A stretch of 19,072 nucleotides of DNA from a bacterium (GCA_009773075.1 WOUX01000057.1:1-19072); one strand, 5' to 3'. Positions 1-7,779 are shown, counted from the stretch's first letter. Numbers and translations are program-made. The notes: generated from the sequence alone by a model not told the origin.

Positions 1-262
1 AAGATTTGTTGCACCGGCAAGCTTGACAAAGCTCGGGAGAAACCTTTATGCAGAGTCCTTTGATTCAGGTATACCAATTATTGGTAAGGCAGGCACATCA
101 GGTCTTGGCAGAATTCTTTCGAATAACCTTGAGCTCAGCAATGTTGACCTCGCAGAAGAATTTGTGAAGATGATTTCTGCACAAAGGGGATTTCAGGCAA
201 ATTCGAGGGTAATAACTACAACTGATGAACTGATGCAGGAACTTGTGAATCTGAAGAGATAA
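1..262 (+). CDS. flgE: Flagellar hook protein FlgE, 3' end only (partial)
   Basis: The open frame is already running at the window edge (codons start at base 2) and ends with TAA at 260-262. About 86 residues are present. The C-terminus matches the flagellar rod/hook C-terminal domain: a segment like LGRNLYAES, then LSNVDLAEEFVKMISAQRGF, NSRVI and a closing TTDELMQELVNLK. The SNVDLAEEF...QRGFQANSRV signature is diagnostic of the axial family (FlgE, FlgG, FlgF). FlgE is preferred because of the TKLG-NLYAES-SG-P stretch, but FlgG cannot be fully excluded without the missing N-terminus. The protein forms the extracellular hook and is exported by the type III apparatus encoded further right. Its stop lies one base before a 112-bp inverted-repeat element that separates it from the convergent - strand operon. 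Confidence 0.88.
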   Translation, partial: RFVAPASLTKLGRNLYAESFDSGIPIIGKAGTSGLGRILSNNLELSNVDLAEEFVKMISAQRGFQANSRVITTTDELMQELVNLKR

Positions 263-263
263 T

Positions 264-375
264 GTAACTACTCAGGTAGGCACAAAGGCACAAAGAACAG
301 GCTAATAGCCTGTAGCCTATAGGCTAATAGGCTAGAAAAATTTGTGCCTTTGGTGCTTTGTGCCTGAATAGTTAC
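264..375. repeat. 112-bp inverted-repeat element between convergent operons
   Basis: The left end reads GTAACTACTCAGG (264-276) and the right end is its near-perfect inverse, CCTGAATAGTTAC (363-375). Inside the ends are octamer words GGCACAAA on the left and TTTGTGCC on the right, so the arms can fold on each other. The centre (about 297-335) is made of alternating AGGCTAA and TAGCCTG type words. It follows the flgE stop and lies 12 bases beyond the stop of the convergent gene, so it could act as a bidirectional terminator, although no long T-run follows either arm. Confidence 0.75.
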
Positions 376-387
376 GTTGAGTTGCAG

Positions 388-864
388 TTAAGACAGCCCT
401 TGCTCTTGCTGCCGTCTGTACAAGATCAAATATTCTTTTTCCAGATTTGCATATTCCTCTTCTTTCCCCTCATACTTTTTCTGTATTTTATCCAATAGTT
501 TGGTTTTTTCCTGTAATTCATCCTCAAATTCCTTCACCTTTGTTATTAATGCATCCCGCTCTCTTAATATTTCAATATACCTGTCTTCATCAACAGCTTC
601 GCCCATCCCCTGAGGAACATGCAACTCTTCAGTGGCTTTTACTTCCTGCACTTCCTCTACTTCCAGTCTCTGTTTATGTCCCTCTGCTTTTAACATTTCC
701 GATTCCTTTATAGTATTCTTTGCCTCTGCAAGTTCTTTTAAGGTTTTCAGATTTAGTGCTCTATACATCCTATTCTTTAAAAAAAGGTATACTGCCGATA
801 CCAGCAGTATCACTAAAAACTGAATAAGCAGCAGAAAACAAAGGGCATCAATCTTTATCATCAT
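388..864 (-). CDS. Hypothetical membrane-anchored coiled-coil protein
   Basis: I do not recognise a family for this 158-residue protein. Residues about 8-29 form one hydrophobic segment (LCFLLLIQFLVILLVSAVYLF) followed by a basic KNRMYR patch, which predicts an N-terminal inner-membrane anchor with the rest cytoplasmic. Residues about 40-80 and 95-152 are rich in E, K, L and Q and look like a two-part coiled coil, with a Gly/Pro break near residue 85. It is the last gene of the stator operon, after the VWA gene, with a 66-bp gap that carries a heptamer-repeat element. A structural or scaffolding role near the motor is possible from context only. Two ATG codons stand in tandem at the start (864 and 861), either of which could serve. 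Confidence 0.6.
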   Translation of the reverse strand: MMIKIDALCFLLLIQFLVILLVSAVYLFLKNRMYRALNLKTLKELAEAKNTIKESEMLKAEGHKQRLEVEEVQEVKATEELHVPQGMGEAVDEDRYIEILRERDALITKVKEFEDELQEKTKLLDKIQKKYEGKEEEYANLEKEYLILYRRQQEQGLS

Positions 865-878
865 TGCCAGTATCCCAT

Positions 879-934
879 ACTGTAAACTGTAGACTGTCAG
901 GCTACGGCATATAGACTAACAGTCTACAGCCTAT
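879..934. repeat. Heptamer-word inverted repeat between VWA gene and coiled-coil gene
   Basis: The left arm has seven-base words ACTGTAA, ACTGTAG, ACTGTCA, GGCTACG (879-906). The right arm has the inverse class: GACTAAC, AGTCTAC, AGCCTAT (914-934). The last word contains the TAG stop codon of the VWA gene (931-933 read on the - strand), so the element abuts or replaced the 3' end of that gene. It combines the ACTGT and AGGCT word classes seen in other copies. Confidence 0.7.
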
Positions 935-2418
935 TTCTTAAACCCATCCTTTTTGTATTTCTTGTATAGATATATAATCGTAACTATAAATAGTAACAAC
1001 AGGTTTATCATGCCAAATTTAATTAGAACTGATTTCCATGAAACATCTGTCTCAGACAGGGTCTTTTTCTTCAATGGGGGTTTAGAAAGTGTTATCTGTT
1101 TTGCCAACTGTGCAGGTTTTGAAACAGCCTTAAACTGAATAATTTTTTCTCTCTTGAATGCTATACTTTTTGCGGCTACCTTAATGGCATATTCTCCTCC
1201 TTCGTTAACCACAAACTCACGGGAGGATATCCCATCATCATGCTTATCATCTCCATATTTTCCATCGTCCAGGAGATCCAATTTCACACTTTTTCCACCG
1301 GGAGCAACTATTTCAGAAGAGAAGGATACCTGTCTAAGAACATCCTTTTCTGTTAATATTTTGCCATCTCTTTCGAGCCAAACGTCAATCTTTATTTTAT
1401 CTCCTTTATAAACAAAGCTCTTGTCAAAGGAAGTTTTAAGATTAAGGTTTGTTATCACATATATCTTATTCCCTTCTCTGGAGCTTAGTTTCACCTTCCA
1501 TTTTCCCACGGCAGGTTCCTTAATGGTAATCATATCAAAGATGTTTGACTTATACCATTCTATGTTCTTTCCATATTTCATGGAGGTATGTTTCACTCTT
1601 GATGGATCTATGAGTTCGGTGGACGTTCCGGATGTCTTACTAATGAGCAATATCAACTCCTTTATATCCTTGTCTGTCTCGAAGGTCTCACCTTCTAAAG
1701 GAATGGTATTCGGAGATTTAATCTTCTCAAAGATTGATGCAAATATTAGATGGATATCCTTATCATCTTTAGCAAATCTAAAAAAACCCCCTGTTTCCTT
1801 TGCCATGTCCTCGAGAAGTTTCACGTCAGATATTTCTGTAAAGGCCACGGTATAGAGCTTTATATTGGACATTGTCAACTCAGGTAGAATTCTAGATAAT
1901 TCTGCAAAGGCTGCATCGTCTTTTTTCTTTGAACCTAATGCGAGTTTACCATCAGACATCAGAATAATAATCCTGCTTTTCTTCTGACAGGATTTAAGCT
2001 CATCGCCCCCTTTTTTTACGGCATCATAGATATTTGTAGAAGATTCCTTTGAAGATATTTTGCTGATGGCATTAAATAGTACTTCGCGATTTTTTTTGGT
2101 GCCTTCTGTAAGAGGTGCCAAAACCTTAGCTGAATCCCCAAAACTTATAATTCCTATACGATCACTTTCTCCAAGAAGGGATACAAAGAGCTTTGCCGCT
2201 GGTTGTCTATAGTCTTGGGGATCGGTCTTTTTCATGCTTCCTGAACTATCCATTAATATAATAATATCAGCCCCTTCACGATCTGACGAATTATTATCCG
2301 AAATCCTCTGAACTTTTTGAGCTTCCTGCTTGTCAGGGGAAACATCATCAGCAGTTAATCGTGCAGACAAGAATAAGAGTAAGGCAAAAACTACTGATAA
2401 TGTCAGTAATCTTTTCAT
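931..2418 (-). CDS. Secreted, membrane-anchored von Willebrand factor A domain protein
   Basis: This protein has 495 residues. The N-terminus (KRLL then a hydrophobic run to about residue 20, ending ARLTA-DD) is a signal peptide. A VWA domain spans about 50-240 with an intact MIDAS metal site: DSSGS at 57-61, Thr at about 128 in SSTNIYDA, and Asp at 156 in MSDGK. A beta-rich region follows (about 300-440), with a DLLDDGKYGDDKHDDG stretch like an Asp-rich loop. One transmembrane helix (about 465-486) and a basic tail KKYKKDGFKK close it. The predicted topology is a periplasmic VWA and beta domain anchored to the inner membrane by the C-terminus. The start codon overlaps the motB stop as ATGA, so the two genes are translationally coupled. 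A role at the stator or cell wall is inferred from this coupling only. VWA proteins usually bind other proteins through a metal ion. Confidence 0.85.
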   Translation of the reverse strand: MKRLLTLSVVFALLLFLSARLTADDVSPDKQEAQKVQRISDNNSSDREGADIIILMDSSGSMKKTDPQDYRQPAAKLFVSLLGESDRIGIISFGDSAKVLAPLTEGTKKNREVLFNAISKISSKESSTNIYDAVKKGGDELKSCQKKSRIIILMSDGKLALGSKKKDDAAFAELSRILPELTMSNIKLYTVAFTEISDVKLLEDMAKETGGFFRFAKDDKDIHLIFASIFEKIKSPNTIPLEGETFETDKDIKELILLISKTSGTSTELIDPSRVKHTSMKYGKNIEWYKSNIFDMITIKEPAVGKWKVKLSSREGNKIYVITNLNLKTSFDKSFVYKGDKIKIDVWLERDGKILTEKDVLRQVSFSSEIVAPGGKSVKLDLLDDGKYGDDKHDDGISSREFVVNEGGEYAIKVAAKSIAFKREKIIQFKAVSKPAQLAKQITLSKPPLKKKTLSETDVSWKSVLIKFGMINLLLLFIVTIIYLYKKYKKDGFKK

Positions 2419-3212
2419 TCTGACTTATGACTCCTGGATTCCGGATTCTCTGATTTATTAGGGAACATGAGCATTATGCTTATTCTTCTATTCCTCTGGT
2501 CCTTCGGGTTTTCTTTTACAAGGGGCACTGTATCTGCGTAACCTGCGACTCTGATAAGGCGCTTAGGTTCAAGCCCATTTTTTTCCAGTTCCTTTTTTGC
2601 TGCCAATGCACGTTCTGTGGATAGATCCCAGTTGCCGTAACCTTTAGAACCATATGCCAATGAATCGGTATGACCCTCTACAGCGACAGAATTCGGCAGT
2701 AATTTTATGTTGTCTCCGATTACCCGTAATATCCTTACCGCAAGGGACGTAGGCTTTGTTGAACCGAGGTCAAACATTGGCCTCCCTTCTTTGTCCATTA
2801 ACTGAACACGAACTCCACCCTCAAATGTATCTACTATTATCTGGTCTTTAATGTCACCGAGTTTTTCTTCGATAGCTTTCTTTATTACTTCCCTAAATTC
2901 CTCAGGTTTCATATTATAGGTCCCTTGTAATTCACGTGGAACCTTTCTGAGAGCTTTACCAGCCTTATTAAAGACCTCGCTCTCTTTTCCCATGAAGGAT
3001 TGACCGCTCTCATTGAATACCGTGAATTCCTTAAAATATGAAGCAAGACCCATCCTTTTTTCAGGGGCTATCATGGCTAAAAGCCACATCAGCAGAAAGA
3101 ATGCCATTAAGGCAGTAACAAAGTCTGCGTATGCAACCTTCCATTGCCCCCCGTGGTCACCTTCTTCAGCCTGTTTCTTTACCTTCTTGATAATTATATT
3201 TTTATCCTTCAT
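2415..3212 (-). CDS. motB: Flagellar stator protein MotB
   Basis: This is the peptidoglycan-anchored half of a MotAB stator. After a basic, hydrophilic N-terminus comes the single transmembrane helix WKVAYADFVTALMAFFLLMW, whose Asp (in YADF) is the proton-binding residue. The C-terminal OmpA-like domain has EGHTDS, a DLSTERA segment and the QRNRRISI motif, which bind cell wall. I chose the ATG at 3212, with GGAAGAG about 10 bases upstream, because the upstream GTG at 3239 adds only nine unconserved residues next to a repeat; starting there would give 274 residues. The gene stop overlaps the VWA start (ATGA). Its last dozen residues (SENPESRSHKSE) are encoded by the same kind of degenerate word repeat found in flhF and look like a repeat-derived tail. 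Its MotA partner gene just upstream is broken. Confidence 0.92.
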   Translation of the reverse strand: MKDKNIIIKKVKKQAEEGDHGGQWKVAYADFVTALMAFFLLMWLLAMIAPEKRMGLASYFKEFTVFNESGQSFMGKESEVFNKAGKALRKVPRELQGTYNMKPEEFREVIKKAIEEKLGDIKDQIIVDTFEGGVRVQLMDKEGRPMFDLGSTKPTSLAVRILRVIGDNIKLLPNSVAVEGHTDSLAYGSKGYGNWDLSTERALAAKKELEKNGLEPKRLIRVAGYADTVPLVKENPKDQRNRRISIMLMFPNKSENPESRSHKSE

Positions 3213-3264
3213 TTGAAATGATCTCTTCCAGTCAGGCACAAAGCAGAGCAGGATCGTGTCGCTC

Positions 3265-3296
3265 GAATCCTTGAACCCTTGACTCCTTGAATCCTT
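3265..3296. repeat. Four tandem octamers downstream of motA
   Basis: Four consecutive eight-base words, GAATCCTT, GAACCCTT, GACTCCTT, GAATCCTT, lie between the motA stop (3304) and the motB start. No inverted arm is visible here. They have the same build as the other word repeats of the window and again sit at a gene's 3' end. Confidence 0.75.
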
Positions 3297-3303
3297 TTTT
3301 TAT

Positions 3304-4088
3304 CTATCCACCCCGTATCCCCTTTTCCAGTTCATCAAAGGTTGGTCTCTCCTTGCCCGGTATCGCCCTTCTAGCAAATTCTACCGCCATCTGTGGCGGT
3401 GAACCTCCAACAAATGCTACCAGCGCTACTTTTATAATCTGAAAATATACACTGTCTTCTTTTGCCTTATATTCAAGATTTGTCGCCATTGGGCCGACTA
3501 AGCCATAGCACATTAACACCCCAAGAAATGTTCCCACCAGGGCAGCACCTACGCAATGCCCAAGTACTGAAGGGGGCTGGTCAATTTTACCCATAGTGAG
3601 GACAACGCCCAAAACCGCAGCAACAATACCAAGTCCAGGCAGAGCATCCGCTATCTTAGCAATGCTGCGGGATGGAACCATAGCCTCGTGGTGATGGGTT
3701 TCTATTTCGAGTTCCATTAAGTCTTCGAGCTCGTGTGGAGGGACATTTGTTGTTATAATTACCTTCACATTATCGCATAGAAAGTTAATGATATCGAGAT
3801 TTGTCATGACACTTTTGTATTTGTTGAAGATTGCACTCTTATCAGGCGCCTCAACGTCGGATTCTATTGATATGAGTCCCTCCTTTCTTATCTTTGAGAA
3901 TAATTGATACAGGAGAGAGAGAATTTCCAGGTATTTTTCCTTGCTCTGCTCTTTAAAGCGCCGATAGATGCACCAAATATAATAACCAGTTCAGCAGGCT
4001 GAAAAAGTACATGGAGGTTGCCTCCCTCCATCAAGAAACCACCGATGACAGAACCGAAAACCACAACTATGCCTATAATAACAAACAT
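3304..4088 (-). pseudogene. motA: Flagellar stator protein MotA, broken by internal deletion and frameshift
   Basis: Two pieces of one MotA are present in different frames. The 5' piece (4088 down to about 3958) gives MFVIIGIVVVFGSVIGGFLM, then EGGNLHVLFQPAELVIIFGASIGAL, the normal first two helices. It then runs out of frame to a stop at 3888. The 3' piece is readable from about 3958 as FKEQSKEKYLEILSLLYQLF, through the conserved SIESDVE, the cytoplasmic loop ending ETHHHEA, helices three and four (LPGLGIVAAVLGVVLTMG and VGTFLGVLMCYGLVGPMA) and the closing ERPTFDELEKGIRG. Residues that usually sit between GAL and the SKEKYLEIL segment are missing. The span is 785 bp, and restoring about 76 bp would give the usual length near 286 codons. 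As written, no functional MotA is made. The second stator (motC/motD) may substitute. Assembly error is the main alternative. Confidence 0.85.
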
Positions 4089-4153
4089 TCTAAATATCCC
4101 ATCCCATCTTCAATTACTTTCCCACATTTACTCCTCTAGGCTATTTGTTATCC

Positions 4154-4276
4154 GTTCACAGTTTACGGTTTGCAGTTAACAGTTGGCAAAAATGCTTCAA
4201 GCTTTATATAACAGCGGGCTTAAGTCTGCTGTTGTAATTACCGTAAACTGTAAACTGAGAACCGTGAACTGTTACA
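4154..4276. repeat. Heptamer-armed dispersed element, copy A
   Basis: The left arm is five heptamers of GTTNRCR type (GTTCACA, GTTTACG, GTTTGCA, GTTAACA, GTTGGCA; 4154-4188). The right arm has five inverse heptamers (CGTAAAC, TGTAAAC, TGAGAAC, CGTGAAC, TGTTACA; 4242-4276). The 53-bp core between them contains a near-perfect palindrome around CAGCGGGCTTAAGTCTGCTG. Positions 4149-4248 match 13449-13548 with two mismatches in 100 bases, in the same orientation. The element touches the stop codon of the histidine kinase gene (4277-4279) and occupies most of the gap before motA. Confidence 0.9.
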
Positions 4277-5752
4277 CTATTTCTTAACTAAGGGAATCTC
4301 TATAAAGAAGGTAGTGCCTTTTCCTTCAGAACTTTCAACCATTATGTTGCCTTCATGTTCAACAATTATACCGTGGGATATGGAAAGGCCCAATCCTGTT
4401 CCGGTGCCAGCAGGCTTTGTGGTGAAGAATGGATCGAATATGCTCGAGATTATATTTTGTGGGATTCCGGGACCATTGTCAGAAATCTTTATTATTATCT
4501 TACGATTGTCCCGATCATACCTTGTGGTAAATTTAATTCTTCCATTATCTACATTAGAGTCAACTATCGCCTGTTCGGCATTGAGAAGGATATTGAGGAT
4601 TACCTGCTGAATCTGCTGTGAGTCAACGAGGACAGTAGAAATTTCATCATAATCCTTCTCGATCTCGATATTATTTACCCCAAGCCAGTACCCCCTGAAA
4701 TCTACGATCCTATCAATAATATCATTCATTGACTCAAGGCTCTTTGATGGGTTTTTCTGCCTCGAGAATGTAAGCAGGTTTTCGACAATCTTCTTACACC
4801 GCTCAGCGCTGTACATTATCTTTTTTAATTTCTTACCAGTCTCTTCATCCACGACACTCATCCCGAGAAGCTCTGTATAGGCGATTATTCCTGTTAGCGG
4901 GTTGTTAATCTCATGGGCAACCCCTGAGACCAGAAGACCCAGGGATGCGAGTTTATAGGAATGATATAATTGTTCCTTTAATCTCTTCATTTCGGTGATA
5001 TTTTTCATTACATGAATTGTCATGGGCTTATCATCGTCATACAGAGGAAATATACTTATCTGATATGTATCGTTACCTATGTTTTTTTCATAAATATATG
5101 GAGTGCCATCCTTTATAACATCTTTTAGGCAGCATTCATCAGGTACATCTATGATGTTATCTAAGTCGCTGCATCTTTTGCCTACAAGTTCCTTTGGATG
5201 CATACCTAAGACTTTTGCGAGTGCACTATTTACCCTCCTTAACCTGTAATCGTCGTCTATCACAAAAATAAAGTCTGTTATGGCGTCGAAAATTGCCCTC
5301 CACTGTTTCTGACGTTGGATGATGAACTTATCTCTCTTGGTCCTCTCACTGCTTAGTTTATGTCTATATCTGAAAAGGGACCGCTCAGATATGGAAGGAA
5401 ATGCCCCGAAGGTTTTTAGGCTCTTGGTCACACAATCCTCTGCACCTTTCTCCAGCGCCTCAGCAACTACCATTTTGGCTTCATCTATTGCCATCATAAT
5501 CACGGGCGACTGAATCTTCAGCATCTTAACTTCTTTTAGGAATTCAAATCCATCCATGTCCGGGAGTTCCTGACTGACAAAAATGCACTTTACCTGTTCC
5601 CTTTTGATGACTTCAAACCCTTCCTTTGCTGTAGATACAAATTCCAGATGATAATCCGTCGGATGCCTGCTGAAGGACATCTTTATCAGATCATGGCCAA
5701 AGGGACTGCCATCAATAAAGAGTATCTTAGCTACCGTATCTGTTGCTGACAA
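4277..5752 (-). CDS. PAS histidine kinase with degenerate N-terminal receiver
   Basis: This cytoplasmic sensor kinase of 491 residues has no membrane segment. A receiver-like domain (about 8-125) keeps the fold and the Lys (TKSL), but the phosphate-accepting Asp is Ser60 in FVSQELPDMDG and the acidic pocket is reduced (FIDGS), so it is probably not phosphorylated. A PAS domain (about 148-255) follows; its Cys194, Cys207 and Cys208 could bind a metal or sense redox. HisKA then has the phospho-acceptor His280 in GVAHEINNPLTG. The ATPase domain is intact: LNAEQAI (N box), DNGPGI, FFTTKPAGTGTGLGLS. The start is TTG at 5752, with GGAGGG 12 bases upstream and an in-frame stop just before it; it overlaps motD by 26 bp. 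Likely targets are the regulators upstream in the same operon or unlinked flagellar regulators; this is inferred from position. Confidence 0.88.
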   Translation of the reverse strand: MSATDTVAKILFIDGSPFGHDLIKMSFSRHPTDYHLEFVSTAKEGFEVIKREQVKCIFVSQELPDMDGFEFLKEVKMLKIQSPVIMMAIDEAKMVVAEALEKGAEDCVTKSLKTFGAFPSISERSLFRYRHKLSSERTKRDKFIIQRQKQWRAIFDAITDFIFVIDDDYRLRRVNSALAKVLGMHPKELVGKRCSDLDNIIDVPDECCLKDVIKDGTPYIYEKNIGNDTYQISIFPLYDDDKPMTIHVMKNITEMKRLKEQLYHSYKLASLGLLVSGVAHEINNPLTGIIAYTELLGMSVVDEETGKKLKKIMYSAERCKKIVENLLTFSRQKNPSKSLESMNDIIDRIVDFRGYWLGVNNIEIEKDYDEISTVLVDSQQIQQVILNILLNAEQAIVDSNVDNGRIKFTTRYDRDNRKIIIKISDNGPGIPQNIISSIFDPFFTTKPAGTGTGLGLSISHGIIVEHEGNIMVESSEGKGTTFFIEIPLVKK

Positions 5753-6419
5753 ATACTATATCTACCCTCCTGTTTTTAGCTCTTCCTTCAGGGGCCACAT
5801 TGGATGCAACCGGACGATATTCCGCATATCCTGAGGTGGAAAATCTTTTCGGGTTCATATTATTATTTCCTTTCAGAATATACATAAGGACGCTGGCAGC
5901 CCTTGCTGTGGATAATTCCCAGTTTGAAAGGTATTTAGACTTTATAGGTATATTATCTGTGTGTCCCTCAACTATTATATTGTTTTGTGTCCTCTTTATA
6001 ACAGATATTACTGATAAGAGCAACGGTTCTGCTTCGTCCTTAATCACTGCTGAACCTGTATCAAAAAGAACAGAATCTCCAAAGGATATCGAGACGCCCC
6101 TTTCATCTCTTGAGATACTAATTCCCTCCAGCTTACCAAATTTTTCAAATGTTGTCCTGATATCCTTTTCAAGCCTGACATCTGCATAACTTATAGGTTT
6201 GATGCCTTCTATAATGGTGGTACCGGCAGAATTATCCGTCCCCGTTGCCTTAAAGGCAGACTTCATCGATCCTGCAAACATCTTGAGCTTGCCTGAATCC
6301 ACATTACTGATGGCATACAGGGTTGTGAAAAATGCAAAAAGAAGGGTAATGAAGTCCGCATATGATATAACCCACCTATCTGCATTGTCATGCTCCTCCA
6401 CCTTCCGTCTCTTTCTCAT
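5727..6419 (-). CDS. motD: Flagellar stator protein, MotB/MotD type
   Basis: This second peptidoglycan-anchored stator subunit has 230 residues. The N-terminus is short and basic (RKRRK), then comes the single transmembrane helix RWVISYADFITLLFAFFTTL. Asp22 in YADF is the ion-binding residue. RWVISYADFITLLFAFF is characteristic of the MotD branch rather than classical MotB. The OmpA-like wall-binding domain (about 105-225) shows LFDTGSAVI, EGHTDNIPI, WELSTARA and KNRRVDIVF. The ATG overlaps the stop of motC as ATGA, so the pair is translationally coupled and should assemble as a MotC/MotD stator. In Pseudomonas the MotCD set supports swarming and is controlled by cyclic-di-GMP, which fits the PilZ and HD-GYP genes upstream. 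The symbol is by similarity of type and context. Confidence 0.9.
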   Translation of the reverse strand: MRKRRKVEEHDNADRWVISYADFITLLFAFFTTLYAISNVDSGKLKMFAGSMKSAFKATGTDNSAGTTIIEGIKPISYADVRLEKDIRTTFEKFGKLEGISISRDERGVSISFGDSVLFDTGSAVIKDEAEPLLLSVISVIKRTQNNIIVEGHTDNIPIKSKYLSNWELSTARAASVLMYILKGNNNMNPKRFSTSGYAEYRPVASNVAPEGRAKNRRVDIVFVSNRYGS

Positions 6420-7180
6420 CTGGGAATCCTTGTTCTATCCCTCTCTATAAAAACCCTGAGTCTCTCTTCAAGGTAGTACGGATTTATTCCGGATTGTATT
6501 CCCACAACCCCCTCCAGCACTATCTCTCTTACAGATAGTTCATGGTTAAGTTTATTTAATAGTTTTTTTGATATTGGCAGCAGTATCAGATTCGCTGAAC
6601 CAACGCCATATATGGTCGCCACAAAGGCTACAGCAATGCCGGAACCGAGTCTTGAAGGATCGGAAAGATTCTCCATTACCTGTATAAGTCCTAAAACCGC
6701 TCCTATTATTCCTATGGTAGGCGCAAACCCCCCCGCAGTCTCAAAAACTCTTGCTATCCGTCTTCTCTCTTCCTCATAGGTAAGGTTTTCCTGCTCCATT
6801 GCCTCTTTCAGTATTTTTGGCCCCATACCATCAACTGCAAGTTTCAGCGCCTTTCTGAGAAAGTAGTCTTTGATTTTAGATATCTCCGGGTCCAGGGCAA
6901 TTAAACCCTTTCTTCTCACTATATTTGAATACCGGATAATACTATTTATAGAAGTTTCAGGATCTGTCTTTCCATCCATAAAAATATCTCTGAGAGAGGA
7001 AATGGCTTTCAGGATATCCCATAGTGGGAAACTCAACAGTACTGCGCCAAATGTTCCACCAAATACAATCACCGCAGCGGTTAGCTGCATGATAGAATCA
7101 AGCCTTCCCCCCTCGAACAGATTCCCGCCAACAATTGCAGCTATCCCGAAAATAATTCCCATAACGCTTGCACGGTCCAT
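6416..7180 (-). CDS. motC: Flagellar stator protein, MotA/MotC type
   Basis: This is the ion-channel partner of MotD, with 254-255 residues and four membrane helices as usual. The N-terminus DRASVMGIIFGIAAIVGGNLFEGG then FGGTFGAVLLSFPL is typical of the MotC/MotP/PomA branch, which is shorter than E. coli MotA. The cytoplasmic loop contains SIIRYSNIVRRKGLIALD and YEEERRRIARVFETAGGFAP. Helices three and four are APTIGIIGAVLGLIQVM and GIAVAFVATIYGVGSANLILLP, with the conserved Pro residues that move with the channel. Unlike motA downstream, the gene is intact. I prefer the ATG at 7180; a TTG directly before it (7183) is the alternative. A 50-bp gap separates it from the PilZ gene, and its stop overlaps the motD start. 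Confidence 0.92.
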   Translation of the reverse strand: MDRASVMGIIFGIAAIVGGNLFEGGRLDSIMQLTAAVIVFGGTFGAVLLSFPLWDILKAISSLRDIFMDGKTDPETSINSIIRYSNIVRRKGLIALDPEISKIKDYFLRKALKLAVDGMGPKILKEAMEQENLTYEEERRRIARVFETAGGFAPTIGIIGAVLGLIQVMENLSDPSRLGSGIAVAFVATIYGVGSANLILLPISKKLLNKLNHELSVREIVLEGVVGIQSGINPYYLEERLRVFIERDRTRIPR

Positions 7181-7230
7181 CAAACATCATTTCCCTTTTT
7201 TATACACGGCAGAGCTCTTAGCCCTTACTA

Positions 7231-7779
7231 TCATCGGACATCCAATTGTTGTTTATGCTTCCTCAGAATCTCTCTCTGGCGCTTGAGAGCATATTGGATT
7301 ATCTCGTCCTTTACCTCATCATCCATATCAGAAAAATGTAAGGCGACTTCATATTCGCCGTTTCCAAGATCATTTACCTGTACTATATTTCCATAGGTAA
7401 GGATTCCCACAGGAGGATATGTAGGCAGAAGCATTTTTATCTCAATTACATCCCCTATATCAACCTTTTCCTTCATTTTAAATCTTATGCCCGATGCGCT
7501 AATATTAACCGGCATGTCTTCAGCCTTTATAAGCCCCTCGCTTTCCAGCTGCAGGTGCTCAAGTATCAGTCCGAGCTTTGTGTTAATATCAACCAGCATC
7601 TTCCATAATTGTGGATTTACTGTCCCATCGGATACATCCATATAGGAAATTTCCATACTATATCCTGGAAAGACCTTTGATTTCCTATATGGAGAATCTT
7701 CCGTCACCTTCCTTGAGATCACGGGAAAAACATCATCCACCCGGAAATATCCACGTGCTTCCAGCTCTTTCTGTTCCAT
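7231..7779 (-). CDS. PilZ domain cyclic-di-GMP receptor protein
   Basis: This soluble protein has about 182 residues from the ATG at 7779 (187 from a TTG at 7794). The cyclic-di-GMP binding motif pair is present: RGYFR (RxxxR) near the N-terminus and NISASG ((D/N)xSxxG) about 80 residues later. A beta-barrel follows (FKMKEKVDIGDVIEIKMLLP, GNIVQVNDLGNGEYEVALHF) and a helical tail rich in K, R and E. The 80-residue insert between the motifs contains a helix, NPQLWKMLVDINTKLGLILE, unlike minimal PilZ domains; helix-containing PilZ variants can oligomerise. The first residues come from a tandem 15-bp repeat (MEQKE twice). It lies between an HD-GYP gene and a stator pair, so braking or selecting stators in response to cyclic-di-GMP, as YcgR and FlgZ do, is the likely role. 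Confidence 0.85.
   Translation of the reverse strand: MEQKELEARGYFRVDDVFPVISRKVTEDSPYRKSKVFPGYSMEISYMDVSDGTVNPQLWKMLVDINTKLGLILEHLQLESEGLIKAEDMPVNISASGIRFKMKEKVDIGDVIEIKMLLPTYPPVGILTYGNIVQVNDLGNGEYEVALHFSDMDDEVKDEIIQYALKRQREILRKHKQQLDVR

Noticed and set aside
1421..1855. 144-residue + strand ORF opposite the VWA gene
   Set aside because: It is antisense to a strongly recognisable coding region, without a ribosome site or family resemblance.
4149..4276. tRNA or small structured RNA gene in the repeat core
   Set aside because: The palindrome is a simple hairpin without cloverleaf arms, and a second copy with different arms argues for a repeat element.
5743..6189. 148-residue + strand ORF opposite motD
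   Set aside because: It is a shadow of the MotD OmpA-like domain and shows no independent coding signs.
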